This document shows, one piece after another, positions 22,275-32,663 of a stretch of DNA of 64,000 nucleotides (position 1 is the stretch's first letter; each line of letters opens with the position of its first letter). A program made the translations under genes and the position numbers. Below the pieces are notes generated by a model. That model had not been told where the DNA came from, made no database searches, and saw only the letters and a program-made list of their open reading frames with translations. The DNA lies in contig NC_088792.1 in assembly GCF_011386835.1 (NCBI RefSeq), positions 223,847,894 to 223,911,893 of the forward strand. The letters are read 5' to 3'. The DNA is from Chrysemys picta bellii. Taxonomy: Eukaryota; Chordata; Testudines; Emydidae.

Positions 22275-22884
22275 TTTTAGTATATAAGAGGAAGACTAGG
22301 GTTCACCTCATTCAGCCAGCATATGTTAAAATACCACTTGCCTCATCTCCATTAGTGTTTTAAAACATGTTAGCTAGCATCTTTATAATACACCTTTTAT
22401 CCTAGTCTAGACAAACCGTAAGTGACAACAGTTTGGAAAATAAAATAAATCTACCTGTCAGTGGCAAGTAGGAAAATGTTTCTGTCATGTAAAATGTAGA
22501 TACAGTGGGGGAGAGGTTGTTCCTGATTCACCAGTTCTGAAAGAATGTATGCTTTTACTAAAGTAGTTTACAGCACACACAGTTACAATGTACGTTAATT
22601 AGTAAGCCTGAAGAGACATCATTACATCATATCTCGGCTGCTGCTCATAATTTTCCCAAGCGACAGATTGAAATTATAACATACTAACTAGTTTCACTGT
22701 TGCTATTCAGAATCCTGAAGGCCAAAAAAAAAAAAAAAAAAGTCACTTTCATTCAGTTTTTGCTTGGCACAGCTGTGAGCATCCGAGGCAGGTACTGGAA
22801 CTATTTTCTACAGAAGACCATTTTTTTTAAAAATTAAAAAGAGACTGGAGAATAAGTGAAGTAGCAGAAACTCCCCATTTCTGT
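22275..22884. other. No supported feature; poly(A) run
   Basis: Nothing coding is seen. An A run lies near 22,724-22,741. Confidence 0.45.
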
Positions 22885-22892
22885 AGCTAGAA

Positions 22893-23203
22893 CAGGGGTA
22901 GGCAACCTATGGCACGCGTGCCGAAGGCAGCACACAAGCTGATTTTCAGTGGCACTTACGCTGCCCGGGTCCTGGCCACCAGTCTGGGGGGCTCTGCATT
23001 TTAATTTAATTTTGAATGAAGCTTCTTAAACATTTTAAAAATCTTATTTACTTTACATACAACAATAGTTTAGTTATATATTATAGACTTATAGAAAAAG
23101 ACCTTCTAAACACATTAAAATGTATTCCTGGCACGCGAAACCTTAAATCAGAGTGAATAAATGAAGACTCGGCACACCACTTCTGAAAGGTTGCCAACCC
23201 CTG
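22893..23203. mobile_element. hAT MITE, 8-bp target duplication
   Basis: A 311-bp element with terminal inverted repeats caggggtaggcaacct and aggttgccaacccctg. It is flanked by perfect 8-bp duplications agctagaa (22,885-22,892 and 23,204-23,211). There is no coding capacity. It is typical of amniote hAT-Charlie non-autonomous elements. Confidence 0.92.
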
Positions 23204-23218
23204 AGCTAGAAGCTAAAG

Positions 23219-23777
23219 CAGAGGTTTTCAAACTGTGGGGCACGCCCTCCTGGGGGGCATGGAGGAACATTCGGAAGGAGGGGAGTGGCGACACCAGGCG
23301 GCTTTTGCCAGTGCTGCGGATCATGGGCCAGCCCCCAAGGGGGGCGGGGAGGAAGCACCACCTCCACCCCAACTCATTTCAGCAGACCACCCAGCCCGTG
23401 AGTCAGTGTCAACACCCACTGCGGCCGCACCAATTTCCACTTCCGGCAGCCTCTGCACCCAGAAACCATCGCAAATGCCTTCCCCCACCCTGAAAACCCG
23501 AAGGGGAAGGTACTGGCCCTACCCTAACACTGCAGCCTGGCTGCAAGGTAGAAGCAGTCTGCAGCTGAGGAAACCTGGGCTGTGCCATTAAATATCTGTG
23601 GATTTGAAACTTACAGTTGTAGGTAATTTAATTAAAGTTATGTTAAGGTCTCCGTTAGCTTTAGGAGTAGGCTATCAAGCATACTTTTGCATGTGTCTAT
23701 TTTTGTTACGGTTGGGGGGCACAACCAAAAATTGTAACTCAAAGGGGGACTCAGCTCAAAAAGTATGAGAAGTGCTG
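23219..23777. mobile_element. hAT MITE, adjacent copy of another family
   Basis: A 559-bp element. The left end cagaggttttcaaact pairs with the reverse complement of the right end (cagcacttctcatacttt). Flanking 8-mers agctaaag (23,211-23,218) and agctagag (23,778-23,785) differ by one base. The interior has a GC-rich half and an AT-rich half. The longer open frames across it (23,161-23,591) are not conserved proteins. Confidence 0.8.
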
Positions 23778-23785
23778 AGCTAGAG

Positions 23786-25960
23786 GGAAGAGGTAGAATA
23801 ACAGTGGCAAAGGACAGCTTTCTACCACATGACCAGTAAACTGTGTTGTTTCTTCTGCAAAGGACCTTGCCACGGTGATCCAGGCCTGTCACCTTGAAGT
23901 GAGGCTACTGCAACCCACTCTTCATGGGAGTTCCTGAGTACATGAACAATAGCTGGCCTCTTATGCCACAAATTGTGAGCACATCACCCCAGTGGTCTGC
24001 ATACAAAATTAACTCCATGTTTGCTTCTAGACTGAATTCAAAATTGTAATCCTAATTTAGCAAGACCCCAAACAGGTAAAATCATGGTTATTTCAGAGAA
24101 CATGTCACCATCCACAACCCACTAAGAAAGCTGCATTCTACAGATATGGTGCAGCTAGACAAGCTGAGGTTTAGGCTCTCAAGCACTGAAGGCACAACGT
24201 TCTTACTGGTGGAATTCTGCTTGTAGCCGTAGATCTCCTTACTGAATGGATCAGAGGCCCTGGTAGAGGAGGAAAGGAGAAGAGAGAGTTCCTTTTCCTT
24301 TCCAACAGCCAAAGTAGGATTTCAGTATCCATCACATATCTGTCAGCCTGCACCTAGTTTAAGAGATTAAGTTATGAGCCCCAGCAGTGTCCACAGACAG
24401 TTCCCTACCACAAGATGATCAAGCTGCACACCAGATTTTTACCCCTGGACTTCACCGACGCTCCCTCCCCAACTCATCTTTCATATTCATCTCTGGCTTG
24501 TAGTGGTCTGGAAGTCATTTCGAAGTGTATATGTGGCTACATCCATTCAAAGTCTATTTAAGAGTTGAGGTCTAACTGCCCCTACAACACCTCTCTTTCA
24601 GTTGCTCATAACTTTTTTAAACCCAATTCCTTATGGGTGGATCTGAAAGACTTGTCTGCGTGTGTAACCCTTGCAAAATGTGGCTACCCCTGTCACACAA
24701 TTATATGTAATATTTCTACTGCAACCACCGATTTCCTAGGTGCTACTTACAAAACTATGGATTACTGCAAATTCTGTTCATATTAGAACCCAATGCCTCA
24801 CCGTTAGGCACCAGAAGAGAAGGGAAGCCCCACTCCCTTCATCACCAGTACATGGGGGTACTGGGTCTCTGGCATTGACTTCTCCCTGAAGAAACCCAAT
24901 TCCAAACCCAGCAGGTTGTTTTCTGTTATCCAGGAGAATATTCTCAGGCCCTTCTGCAACTTCATTTTTGTGAGAAAGCCTGATTAAAGAAAGTCTTGTT
25001 TTTCACTCTAATCAGTCTAGGATTTGTCTTGACCATGAATGTCAGAGTTCCAAAGCCCAGAGCATTCCACTGAGAATGCTCTACATCCTAAAAACATAAT
25101 CTGTGGTCGCCATAGCAACCTCAAAGGTCACAGAGTGCCAGCTACCTCTGACCAGATTGCAACAATGAGTCCAAACTGACCTTGAGATGATACACCTTGA
25201 TTATTTGTGGGCAAGTTTCCTCGACAGAGCTATTATGTCCATGAAGTGCTTTTCACTTCTAACTAGCATCATCTGCTTATTTCCCACATTTAACCTCAAA
25301 TGTTTTTCATTCAGATTCCAATTTCCTTCATATAGTGCAATAGTTTGAAGAGCTCATTGTCTGTATTGGATGAGAAAGATACACATAGCTGTGTCTCATC
25401 TGCACAATAATGGTGTTGCCCACTGTCTTCTTACAATCTTCCTAAATTACTTTAATTGATGTTGAATAAGACTGGTGACAAGATTAAGGTTAGGATTAAG
25501 ATTTCCTCTTCGGAGAGGAGAAACAGCAGATGCTCCTCACAAATCTCCAGAATCGGTCTAAGAGAAGTTAGCTAAAACAGCTTAACGTGTTCATAGCAAC
25601 ACCTGCAAAGAGCAGCATTTTGCTGTTTATGTCATCCGCCGCATCTGTTATTTCAAGCAAAATTAGCATGGCCATGGGGGAAAAAATCCATCAGTGCAAC
25701 TAGTGCCATCCCAGCACAAGGAAAAATCTATGGCCACCAGAGTTAAGGATAAAAAGAAGGAGTTGTATTTGTTCACATATTTTTTTATTATCAAGTCATT
25801 TTTTCTTTTAAAAATCAAAAGCAGGCTTTTCATGAGAGCGCGATCCAAGACTGTTGCTGGGTGCATCACATCACACCCGTTGATTTCGGGTACGGGTCAC
25901 AGGCCCAGCCTCGCAGCACCAGGGAACATGACACATTTAGGGCTTCTTTACACATACAAA
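23786..25960. other. No supported gene
   Basis: Only short frames without domains are seen. This is probably the upstream part of the TMEM68-like first intron or intergenic sequence. CpG density rises only after about 25.9 kb. Confidence 0.45.
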
Positions 25961-25969
25961 GAAGTAAAG

Positions 25970-26870
25970 GGGGGGCGGAGGAAATCCCACCTCACCGCTC
26001 CCTTGTGTGCAGAGGAGGAGGGTCGAGGTCAATAGTGCCTCAGTGGAGAGCAGCCGATGATGACCCTCCACATGTGTCTCTCCCAACCCGGAGGGAAGCC
26101 GTGCCCCGGGCCCTGCCAAGGGACCTAGGTGGCTGGGCTCCCTCCAAGCCGCGGCCGCGGCAGTTCCGGGGCTGGCTGCGGCCGGCAGAGGGGGGAGAGG
26201 ACGGGACACGCCAGCCTGGGGGCCGCGCCCCGCTGCTCGGGGAGGCGAGAGGGGCAGCTGCCGCACAGCCTGGCGAAAAGAGGGATGAGCCCCCACATCG
26301 CGCTGCGGCAGCGGCTCCCCCTGGAGAGACCCAACGACGGCCCCGCCGGCCGCCCCACCCGCACACGGGGGACGCGGGCGCCTCCTCACCTCGCTCCGGC
26401 AGCGGCTGCGACTCTAGCCCTGCTTCGGGTTTGCTCCTCCACCTGCCGCCCCCGCGGAGTCCGGGTCCCGCCAGGGCGGCTCCCCTCGCCCCCGGGGTCG
26501 GGTCAGGGAGACGGGTAGTATCGGCGCCACCTCCTCTCTGAGGCAAAATCCTCCGGACTCCATTGGGTGCGACACGCGCCGGACGCCGCTTCCGGCGGAA
26601 GGAACCCGGCGGTGCTGCACGCGATTGGCCGGTGCAGGGCGGAGCCGATCGCGGGAGTTCCTGGGCGCTCCCGAGAGACGTGCGCCGGGCCGGGCCGCTG
26701 CGTTCCCTGTCAGCGCGAGAGCCCAGCTCCGCTCCGGAGACCCGACCAGTCGCCAGGCTGCGCGCCCCCCCCCCCCCCGAGTCCGCGCTGCCCTCCCGCA
26801 GCACCCGGGGTGCCTCCTGCCCAGGTTTCCCATGGTGGCCCCGTTTACCTGGGAGATCTGTCAGCGAGCT
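25970..26870. promoter_or_regulatory. CpG island, likely TMEM68-like promoter and 5' exon
   Basis: About 900 bp are strikingly GC- and CpG-rich compared with the AT-rich surroundings. There are SP1-like ggggcgg boxes, a 14-base C run at 26,767-26,780 and no sign of a transposon. On the minus strand an excellent splice donor, gagcgag|gtgagg, ends a possible first exon at 26,390, which would join the acceptor at 14,908. TMEM68 in mammals has a CpG-island promoter shared head-to-head with TGS1. I could not recognise TGS1 coding sequence on the plus strand. The Ala/Arg/Pro-rich frames here are composition artefacts. Confidence 0.7.
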
Positions 26871-27173
26871 CTGTACGCGCTGCCAGCTTCTCCAGGCTTA
26901 TGGAAGGAATCACAGAATCTCGCAGAAAAGGAGGAAGGAGCATAAGAGCATTTCGTTTTCATAGGTAAAAGGGAAAGAACTAATGCCATGCTCCACTCTT
27001 TTGTAGACAGACATGACTTGCTTCAGCACCTTATGTCTAGGAAGGAGGAAAACTTTTAATTTAGATCCCAACCGTGCAAACACGGGAACACATGCATAAT
27101 TTTACACACCCAGTTGGATTCTGCATAGGTGTGGTGTAGACTCGGGGCCTTATTGTTCCACTGTTAATCTTTA
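26871..27173. other. Flank between CpG island and Harbinger
   Basis: No supported gene. A possible plus-strand donor (catag|gtaaaa) lies at about 26,965 but cannot be tied to an exon. Confidence 0.4.
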
Positions 27174-27465
27174 TAAGAGAGGGAAAAGGGCTTGGCCACA
27201 CTTGCAAGTTAGAGCGCATTAAAGCAGCCCCAGGCACCCTAACTCATGACCCATCCACACTTGCAAGGCACTTAGAGCGCTTGGACTCTGCAGCTGGAGC
27301 GCTCCTGGTAATCCACCTCCACAAGAAGTATAACACTTGCTGCGGGAAGGGGGCGTGGATGCAGAGCTTTCTGGGTCCTGTCCCAATACCCAGTGATGCA
27401 TCGCTTCGCATCCCAGAAATTCCTTTGTTTCCGTCCAGTTTTGGCGCCATCTTTCAACCGTTTCT

Positions 27466-28702
27466 GTGCAGAAATGGAGGAACTATCTGCGGGAAATGGA
27501 GCCCGAACTGCTGAGGCGTATGCTGACGAGTCTCGCCAGCACGTCACATTTGGCTCTCGAACTATCCCTTAAGATCCAAAGTGAGAGTGAGGAGTCCGAC
27601 GATGCTATCGAGCCGCGTAACGCGTACAACACGAAATTCCTTGTGGCATTCACGGACATGCTCAGCACCGTGGAACGCCGCTTTTGGGCTCGGGAAACAA
27701 GTACCAAGTGGTGGGATCACATCGTAATGCAAGTCTGGGATGACGAGCAGTGGCTGCAGAACTTTCTGATGAGAAAAGCCACTTTCATGGGACTGTGTGA
27801 GGAGCTCACCCCCACCCTTCGGCGCAAGGACACGAAATTGAGAGCTGCCCTGCCAGTGGAGAAGCGGGTGGCTATTGCAATCTGGAAGCTGGCAACTCCA
27901 GCCAGCTACCGGTTGGTCGCAAACCAGTTTGGAGTGGGAAAGTCGACCATTGGAATCGTGTTGATGGCAAGTTTGCAAGGCCATTAATCGCATCCTACTC
28001 AGAAGAACCGTGACTCTGGGTAACGTTCAGGACATAGTGGATGGCTTTGCACAAATGGGTTTCCCTAACTGTGGAGGGGCAATAGATGGGACGCACATTC
28101 CTATTCTGGCACCACCCCACGTAGCATCTGAGTACGTTAATCAGAAGGGATATTTCTCTATGGTTCTCCAGGCGCTTGTGAATCACCGTGGGCGTTTCAT
28201 TGACATTAACACTTGGCTGTTCAGGAAGCTGCAGGCTGGGACTTTTTTCCCAGAGCAGAAGATCACAGTAGAGGAAGTTGAAATGCCCATTGTGATCTTT
28301 GGAGATCCCGCTTACCCATTAATGCTGTGGCTCATGAAACCCTACACAGGGAGCCTTGACAGCAGCAAGGAACGGTTCAACTACGGGCTGAGCTGGTGCC
28401 AAATGACTGTGGAGTGTGCCTTTGGCCATTTAAAGGGCCGCTGGCGATCTCTGTATGGGAACTCTGTATCTCTGGACTTGGCCGAACACAGCATCCCCAC
28501 AGTTATATCCATGTGCTGTACCCTCCATAATATTTGTGAAGGGATGGGTGAAAGCTTCACTCAGGCATGGACCTCCGAGGTTCAACATCTGGAGACTGAA
28601 TTTGCACAGCCAGAGAGCAGGGCTATTACAGGGGCCCAGCCCAGGGCTGCAAGGATTAGGGATGCCTTGAGGGAGCAATTGGAGGCTGAAAACCAGCAGT
28701 GA
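27466..28702 (+). pseudogene. HARBI1-like: Harbinger DDE transposase, frameshifted
   Basis: Two frames (27,466-27,987 and about 27,970-28,702) make one DDE_Tnp_4 transposase. The first part holds the N-terminal helical region (AFTDMLSTVERRFWARETS, DDEQWLQNFLMRK) and the HTH-like SYRLVANQFGVGKSTIG. The second carries the catalytic residues in GAIDGTHIPI, VIFGDPAYPLM and TVECAFGHLKGRWRSL. A one-base insertion near 27,967 (tgatggcaagttt) shifts the frame just after the helix-turn-helix. Between RGRFIDIN and LFRKLQ the 'GW.GK.HDARIF' block usual in this family is missing, about 14 residues. A GTG opens the longest frame, and the true start is uncertain. The enzyme cuts and pastes the element together with its Myb-like partner. 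Confidence 0.88.
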
Positions 28703-28916
28703 TAGCTGGTGCCCTGCACGGGAGTGAAGTGCAGTAGTTCCAATCTTTAGGAATCAGTGTTTGCTAAGCAGACTTGCAGTGCCTGTTTATTTCCTGGGCT
28801 AAGGAATCTTTTACTTTATGCAATAATAAAGAATGTTTTCAAAGGCAAAAAATCAATTTATTGAAAAGAAAATTTATTTATTGAAAAGAAACGCAATTGC
28901 TTGGGATCAAAAAGGG

Positions 28917-30690
28917 TCAGGGGGCGGAGTGGGGCACGGTACAATCACAGATTTGCGTATGTCCTGTCTGGTGTGCTGTGCAGTGAGTGCTGCACTTCAG
29001 GATAGCTATAAAGCATGGTGATGGGGGTTGAGTGCAGAGAGTAAGGGTCGTGGTTTTCAGGGCTGGGTGGTGAAGATACTGGTGTTGGAGGCAGCTGGTG
29101 GCGTGAAGAACCCGGAAGTTGGGGAAAGTGGGTTGGAGGTAACAGTGGGGCACAAGGGAAAGAGTTTTGGGACAAGAGCTGTGGGGGGGGGGGTGTTTGC
29201 GTTTGCGGTACTGCTCCTTCTGCATGGCTACGAGCTCTTGGATAGCATCTGCTTGGCGCTCCAAGATGCTTATGAGCCGATCCGTGCTTTGCTGCTGGTG
29301 CTCCGTGCTTTGCCGCCGGTGCGCTGTGTTTTCCTGGTGGATCCTGCTTTCTCTCTCCCTCCAGTTCTGTGCTTTTTCATTCTCTTTAATAGATTGCCGC
29401 ATCACTTCTTGCAGCATGTCTTCTTTGGTTTTTTGTGGTCTCTTCCTGAGTCTTTGCAGTCTCTGAGCAGGCGATAAGAGGGACGGCTGAGGTCTCAAGG
29501 TTGTTGCAGCTGTATAGGCAAAATGCAACATTTAACAGAGGCAGCATTGTTTATATCAGACAGAGTAATGATTTCCCCAGCACTTAAGGAGGGCACACAC
29601 AGGGTCTACACTATAGCATAATTTTCCTGTCCCAAACAGAGCGCACACAACCCACGGGAGCCTCAAAATGGTGAGTAAGCGGGACTGATTGTTTCAGGGC
29701 TGTACTGTCCTTTGGGTTTCTGTGCCTTGGGGAGAGCCAACAGCTGCAGGGGGCACCTACACTGAACGCTGTCCCAACATTTTCCACAGGAGTTCGTCCT
29801 GGACGATATCTCGCTGCTGAGATGACCTGGGAAGCAAGGAAGGGTCTTCTACTGCAATGCGGCTTCCGCCCTGGCCCATATGCAGCTTGCCTGTGTGCAG
29901 CAAAGGTCCCCCCACCCCTCGCGGCACAGTGGCGTGGACACGTTAGCCTGGCTGGGACAAGAACCACGATGACTCTCCCGATAAACCTGTGCAAGCGCAT
30001 TGCACACGTTCTGGATGAGACATTCGAAGAGATTACCGAGGTCGATTACCACGATGTGATAAATCATATCAATGCACTATTCCACATCTAAGCATGCATG
30101 CCTAACCCTCCTCTCCCAAAGAGCCCGCACCGAAAAAATTCCTTCCCGAAAAAAAACCCGCTTATCGCGAACCTGCTCTTCTGTTTGTCCTCCACCAACT
30201 ACCGGCCGCTGCAACTGGCTACCTTCCTCCTGGCTCGAGAAGAGCTCCTGGCTGCATGGCTCCAGGGATTCCAGGGTGTCTCCATCTGCCCCATCACCCT
30301 CACTCCCGTTTTCCTCCTCCTCCTCCTCCTCCTCCCACCCCAGCTCTGAATGTCCATGGTGGTGCTCGGAGTGGAGGTGGGGTTAACCCCAAGTATCGCA
30401 TCCAGCTCTTTGTAGAATCGGCAGGTCGCGGGGGGAGCACCCGAGCTGCCGTTTGCATCGCGGGCTTGGCGGTAGGCACTCCGCAGCTCCTTCACTTTAA
30501 TCCTGCACTGCAGGGCGTCCCGGTCATGTCTCCTTTCTATCATGTCCTTTGATACCTTCCAGAAGGTATCGTAATTCCTACGGCTGGAGCGCAGCTGGGA
30601 CTGGACAGCTTCCTCCCCACAAACACTGATGAGGTCCAGCAACTCGCCATTGCTCCATGCTGGGGCTCGCTTGGCGCATGGAGGCATGGT
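28917..30690 (-). pseudogene. Harbinger Myb/SANT-like partner protein
   Basis: The minus-strand frame from about 30,687 (MPPCAKRAPAWSNGELLDL) encodes a Myb/SANT-like trihelix domain (RNYDTFWKVSKDMIERRHDR, then CRIKVKELRSAYRQARDANG, then TCRFYKELDAIL). After about 30,355 the frame changes: the alternative frame reads an acidic run (GWEEEEEEEENGSEGDGADG) as expected for this family. The C-terminal part lies at about 29,200-29,520 behind an acceptor-like cctatacag. It holds KTKEDMLQEVMRQS, a coiled coil, and LISILERQADAIQELVAMQ. In Harbinger elements this protein helps nuclear import and binds the transposon ends. The exon structure is inferred. Confidence 0.75.
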
Positions 30691-31109
30691 CACCTGGAAA
30701 GATTTGCTGATAGCACTCCACGTCATGCCTGGCTGAGCAAACAGGAAGGGGATTTTTAAAATTCCCGGGGAATGTCAAGGGCGGGTCACATGGTTGGTTT
30801 CCTGAGGCCAGGCCAGTAGAGTTTGAACAGATGACCAGAGTGGCTAGAAAAGGCATTGTGGGATACTGCCGAATTCTTTTGGAGGCCAGTCACAGCGCAT
30901 TGGGCGGCCACACTGGCGCCGCTGCGCTGCAGCGGTGGCGCAATACACGGTATTCCTCTCGGGAAGGTGGAGTACATGCAGCACTGTAGCCACGGAGATA
31001 CAGCACTGTAAGTGCCTTGCCAGTGTGGACGGGGAGTGAGTTACAGCACTGGGGGAAGCTTTATTGCGCTGTAACTCACAAGTGTAGCCAAGGCCTAAGA
31101 GAGGGAAAA

Positions 31110-31853
31110 GGGCTTGGCTACACTTGCAAGTTAGAGCGCATTAAAGCAGCCCCAGGCACCCTAACTCACGACCCATCCACACTTGCAAGGCACTTAGAGC
31201 GCCTGGACTCTGCAGCTGGAGCGCTCCTGGTAATCCACCTCCACAAGAAGCATATCAGTTGCTGCGCCTCGGCTGAAACGCTCCAGCATCAGTGTGAACA
31301 AGGTGTTGCATTACTGTGCTGCAATTGGCCTCTGGAAACGTCCCATAATCCCTTTAAGTCAAGTGGCCACTCTTGTCATTGTTTTGGAATCAGTTGCAGG
31401 AATGCGGATATGCCCATTCAAAGCTCTGTTTCTGACAGCCTGTTTATCTGCTCCGGGACAAAGCAACCATTAGTGTGGAATGCTGCTGCTGTGAGTGTGT
31501 GAGAGAGAGAGGCCGGGGGATGGGGTCTGCTGCTCTCTGAACTTACAAGACAGCATGCTGACATGCTCTCAATCCCCCAAAAACCCACTCTCTCTCCCTC
31601 CACGTACACACAAAACACTCCCTGTCACACTCCACCACCACCACCCCCATTTAAAAAGCACGTTGCAGCCACTTGCATGCTGGGATAGCTACCATAATGC
31701 ACTGCTCTCTGTGACGTTGCAAGAGCTGCTAATGTGGCCACGCCACTGTGTTCGAATCTGACAGTGTGGACACACTGCAGTGCTTTCCCTACTGCGCTCT
31801 CCGAGGGCTGGTTTAACTCAAAGCACTCTACATCCGCAAGTGTAGCCATGCCC
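31110..31853. mobile_element. Non-autonomous Harbinger, 744 bp
   Basis: The left 150 bp are almost identical to the left end of the Harbinger at 27,188 (gggcttggctacacttgcaa, ttagagcgcattaaagcagc). The right end (cgcaagtgtagccatgccc) is the inverted terminal repeat. The interior differs from the larger element and has no transposase. It starts 14 bp after the larger element ends, behind the same 14-mer taagagagggaaaa that precedes that element. Confidence 0.85.
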
Positions 31854-32004
31854 AAAGAAATCTAAAACAAGTGTGTATGTAGCTGTTAAGTGTGAGGCAA
31901 TACAAACTGCTTGTATTGTTTTGTTCAGGCAAATAGAACACAGTCATAAATTTCAAACACGAGTGAATTTATGATATGGCAGCATTAAGATGCATATAAG
32001 TTTT

Positions 32005-32663
32005 TAAGAACATCAGAAGCAGAAAGCCGTCTAAACAACCAGTGGGGCAACTGGACAATCGAGATGCTAACAGAGTACTCAAGGGAGATAAGGCCATTGC
32101 GGAGAAACTAAATAAATTCTTTGCATCAGTCTTCACAGCTGAAAATGTGAGGAAGATTCCCACAGTTGAGCCATTCTTTTTACGTGACAAATCTCAGGAA
32201 CTGTCCAAGATTGAGGTGTCATTAGAGGAGGTTTTTGAACAAACTGATAACATTAAACAGTAATAAGTTACCAGGACCAGATGTTATTCACCCAAGAGTT
32301 CTGAAGGAACTCAAATGTGAAATTGCAGAACAACTAACTTATCATTTAAATCAGTGTCTGTACCAGATGACTGGAGGATAGCTAATGTGACGCCAATTTT
32401 TAAAAAGGGCTCCAGGTGTGATCCCGGCAATTACAGGCCGCTAAACCTGACTTCAGTACCAGGCAAACTGGTTGAAACTATAGTAAAGAACAGAATTTTC
32501 TTTACTAGTTCATCTATGTAACATAGATGAACACCATTTGTTGGGGAAGAGTCAACATGGTTTTTGTAAAAGGAAATCATTCCTCATCAATCTACTAGAA
32601 TTCTTTGAGGGGGCCAATAAGCATGTGGACAAGGGTGAGCCAATAGATATAGTGTACTTAGGT
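32005..32663 (+). pseudogene. CR1 ORF2 segment, forward orientation
   Basis: The translation matches the CR1 ORF2 stretch from just before the RT domain (DNRDANRVLKGDKAIAEKLN, FFASVFTAENV) through PGPD.IHPRVLKELKCEI, NYRP and HGFCKRKSF to DIVYL, with stops and frameshifts. It is 5'- and 3'-truncated. It abuts at 32,664 an oppositely oriented CR1 piece that covers the preceding part of the same protein. Confidence 0.85.

Larger units (their letters stand above)
27188..31095 (+). mobile_element. Full-size two-gene PIF/Harbinger transposon
   Basis: The ends gggcttggccacacttg and, reverse-complemented, ggccttggctacacttg bound 3,908 bp. The element holds a plus-strand DDE transposase (27,466-28,702) and a minus-strand Myb/SANT-like gene (about 29,200-30,690), the standard two-gene organisation of this superfamily. 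The subterminal region is rich in ttagagcgc and cacttgcaag repeats. The right end is followed by TAA; a 14-bp sequence, taagagagggaaaa, precedes the left end and also follows the right end, where a second Harbinger begins. Confidence 0.92.

Noticed and set aside
25694..26968. Many long open frames on both strands rich in Arg, Pro, Gly and Ala
   Set aside because: They all fall in the CpG island, overlap each other in several frames and show no domain, as expected when GC-rich DNA has few stop codons.
26563..26968. A plus-strand first exon of TGS1 in the CpG island
   Set aside because: Expected by synteny with mammals, but none of the plus-strand frames resembles the TGS1 N-terminus, so I do not annotate it.
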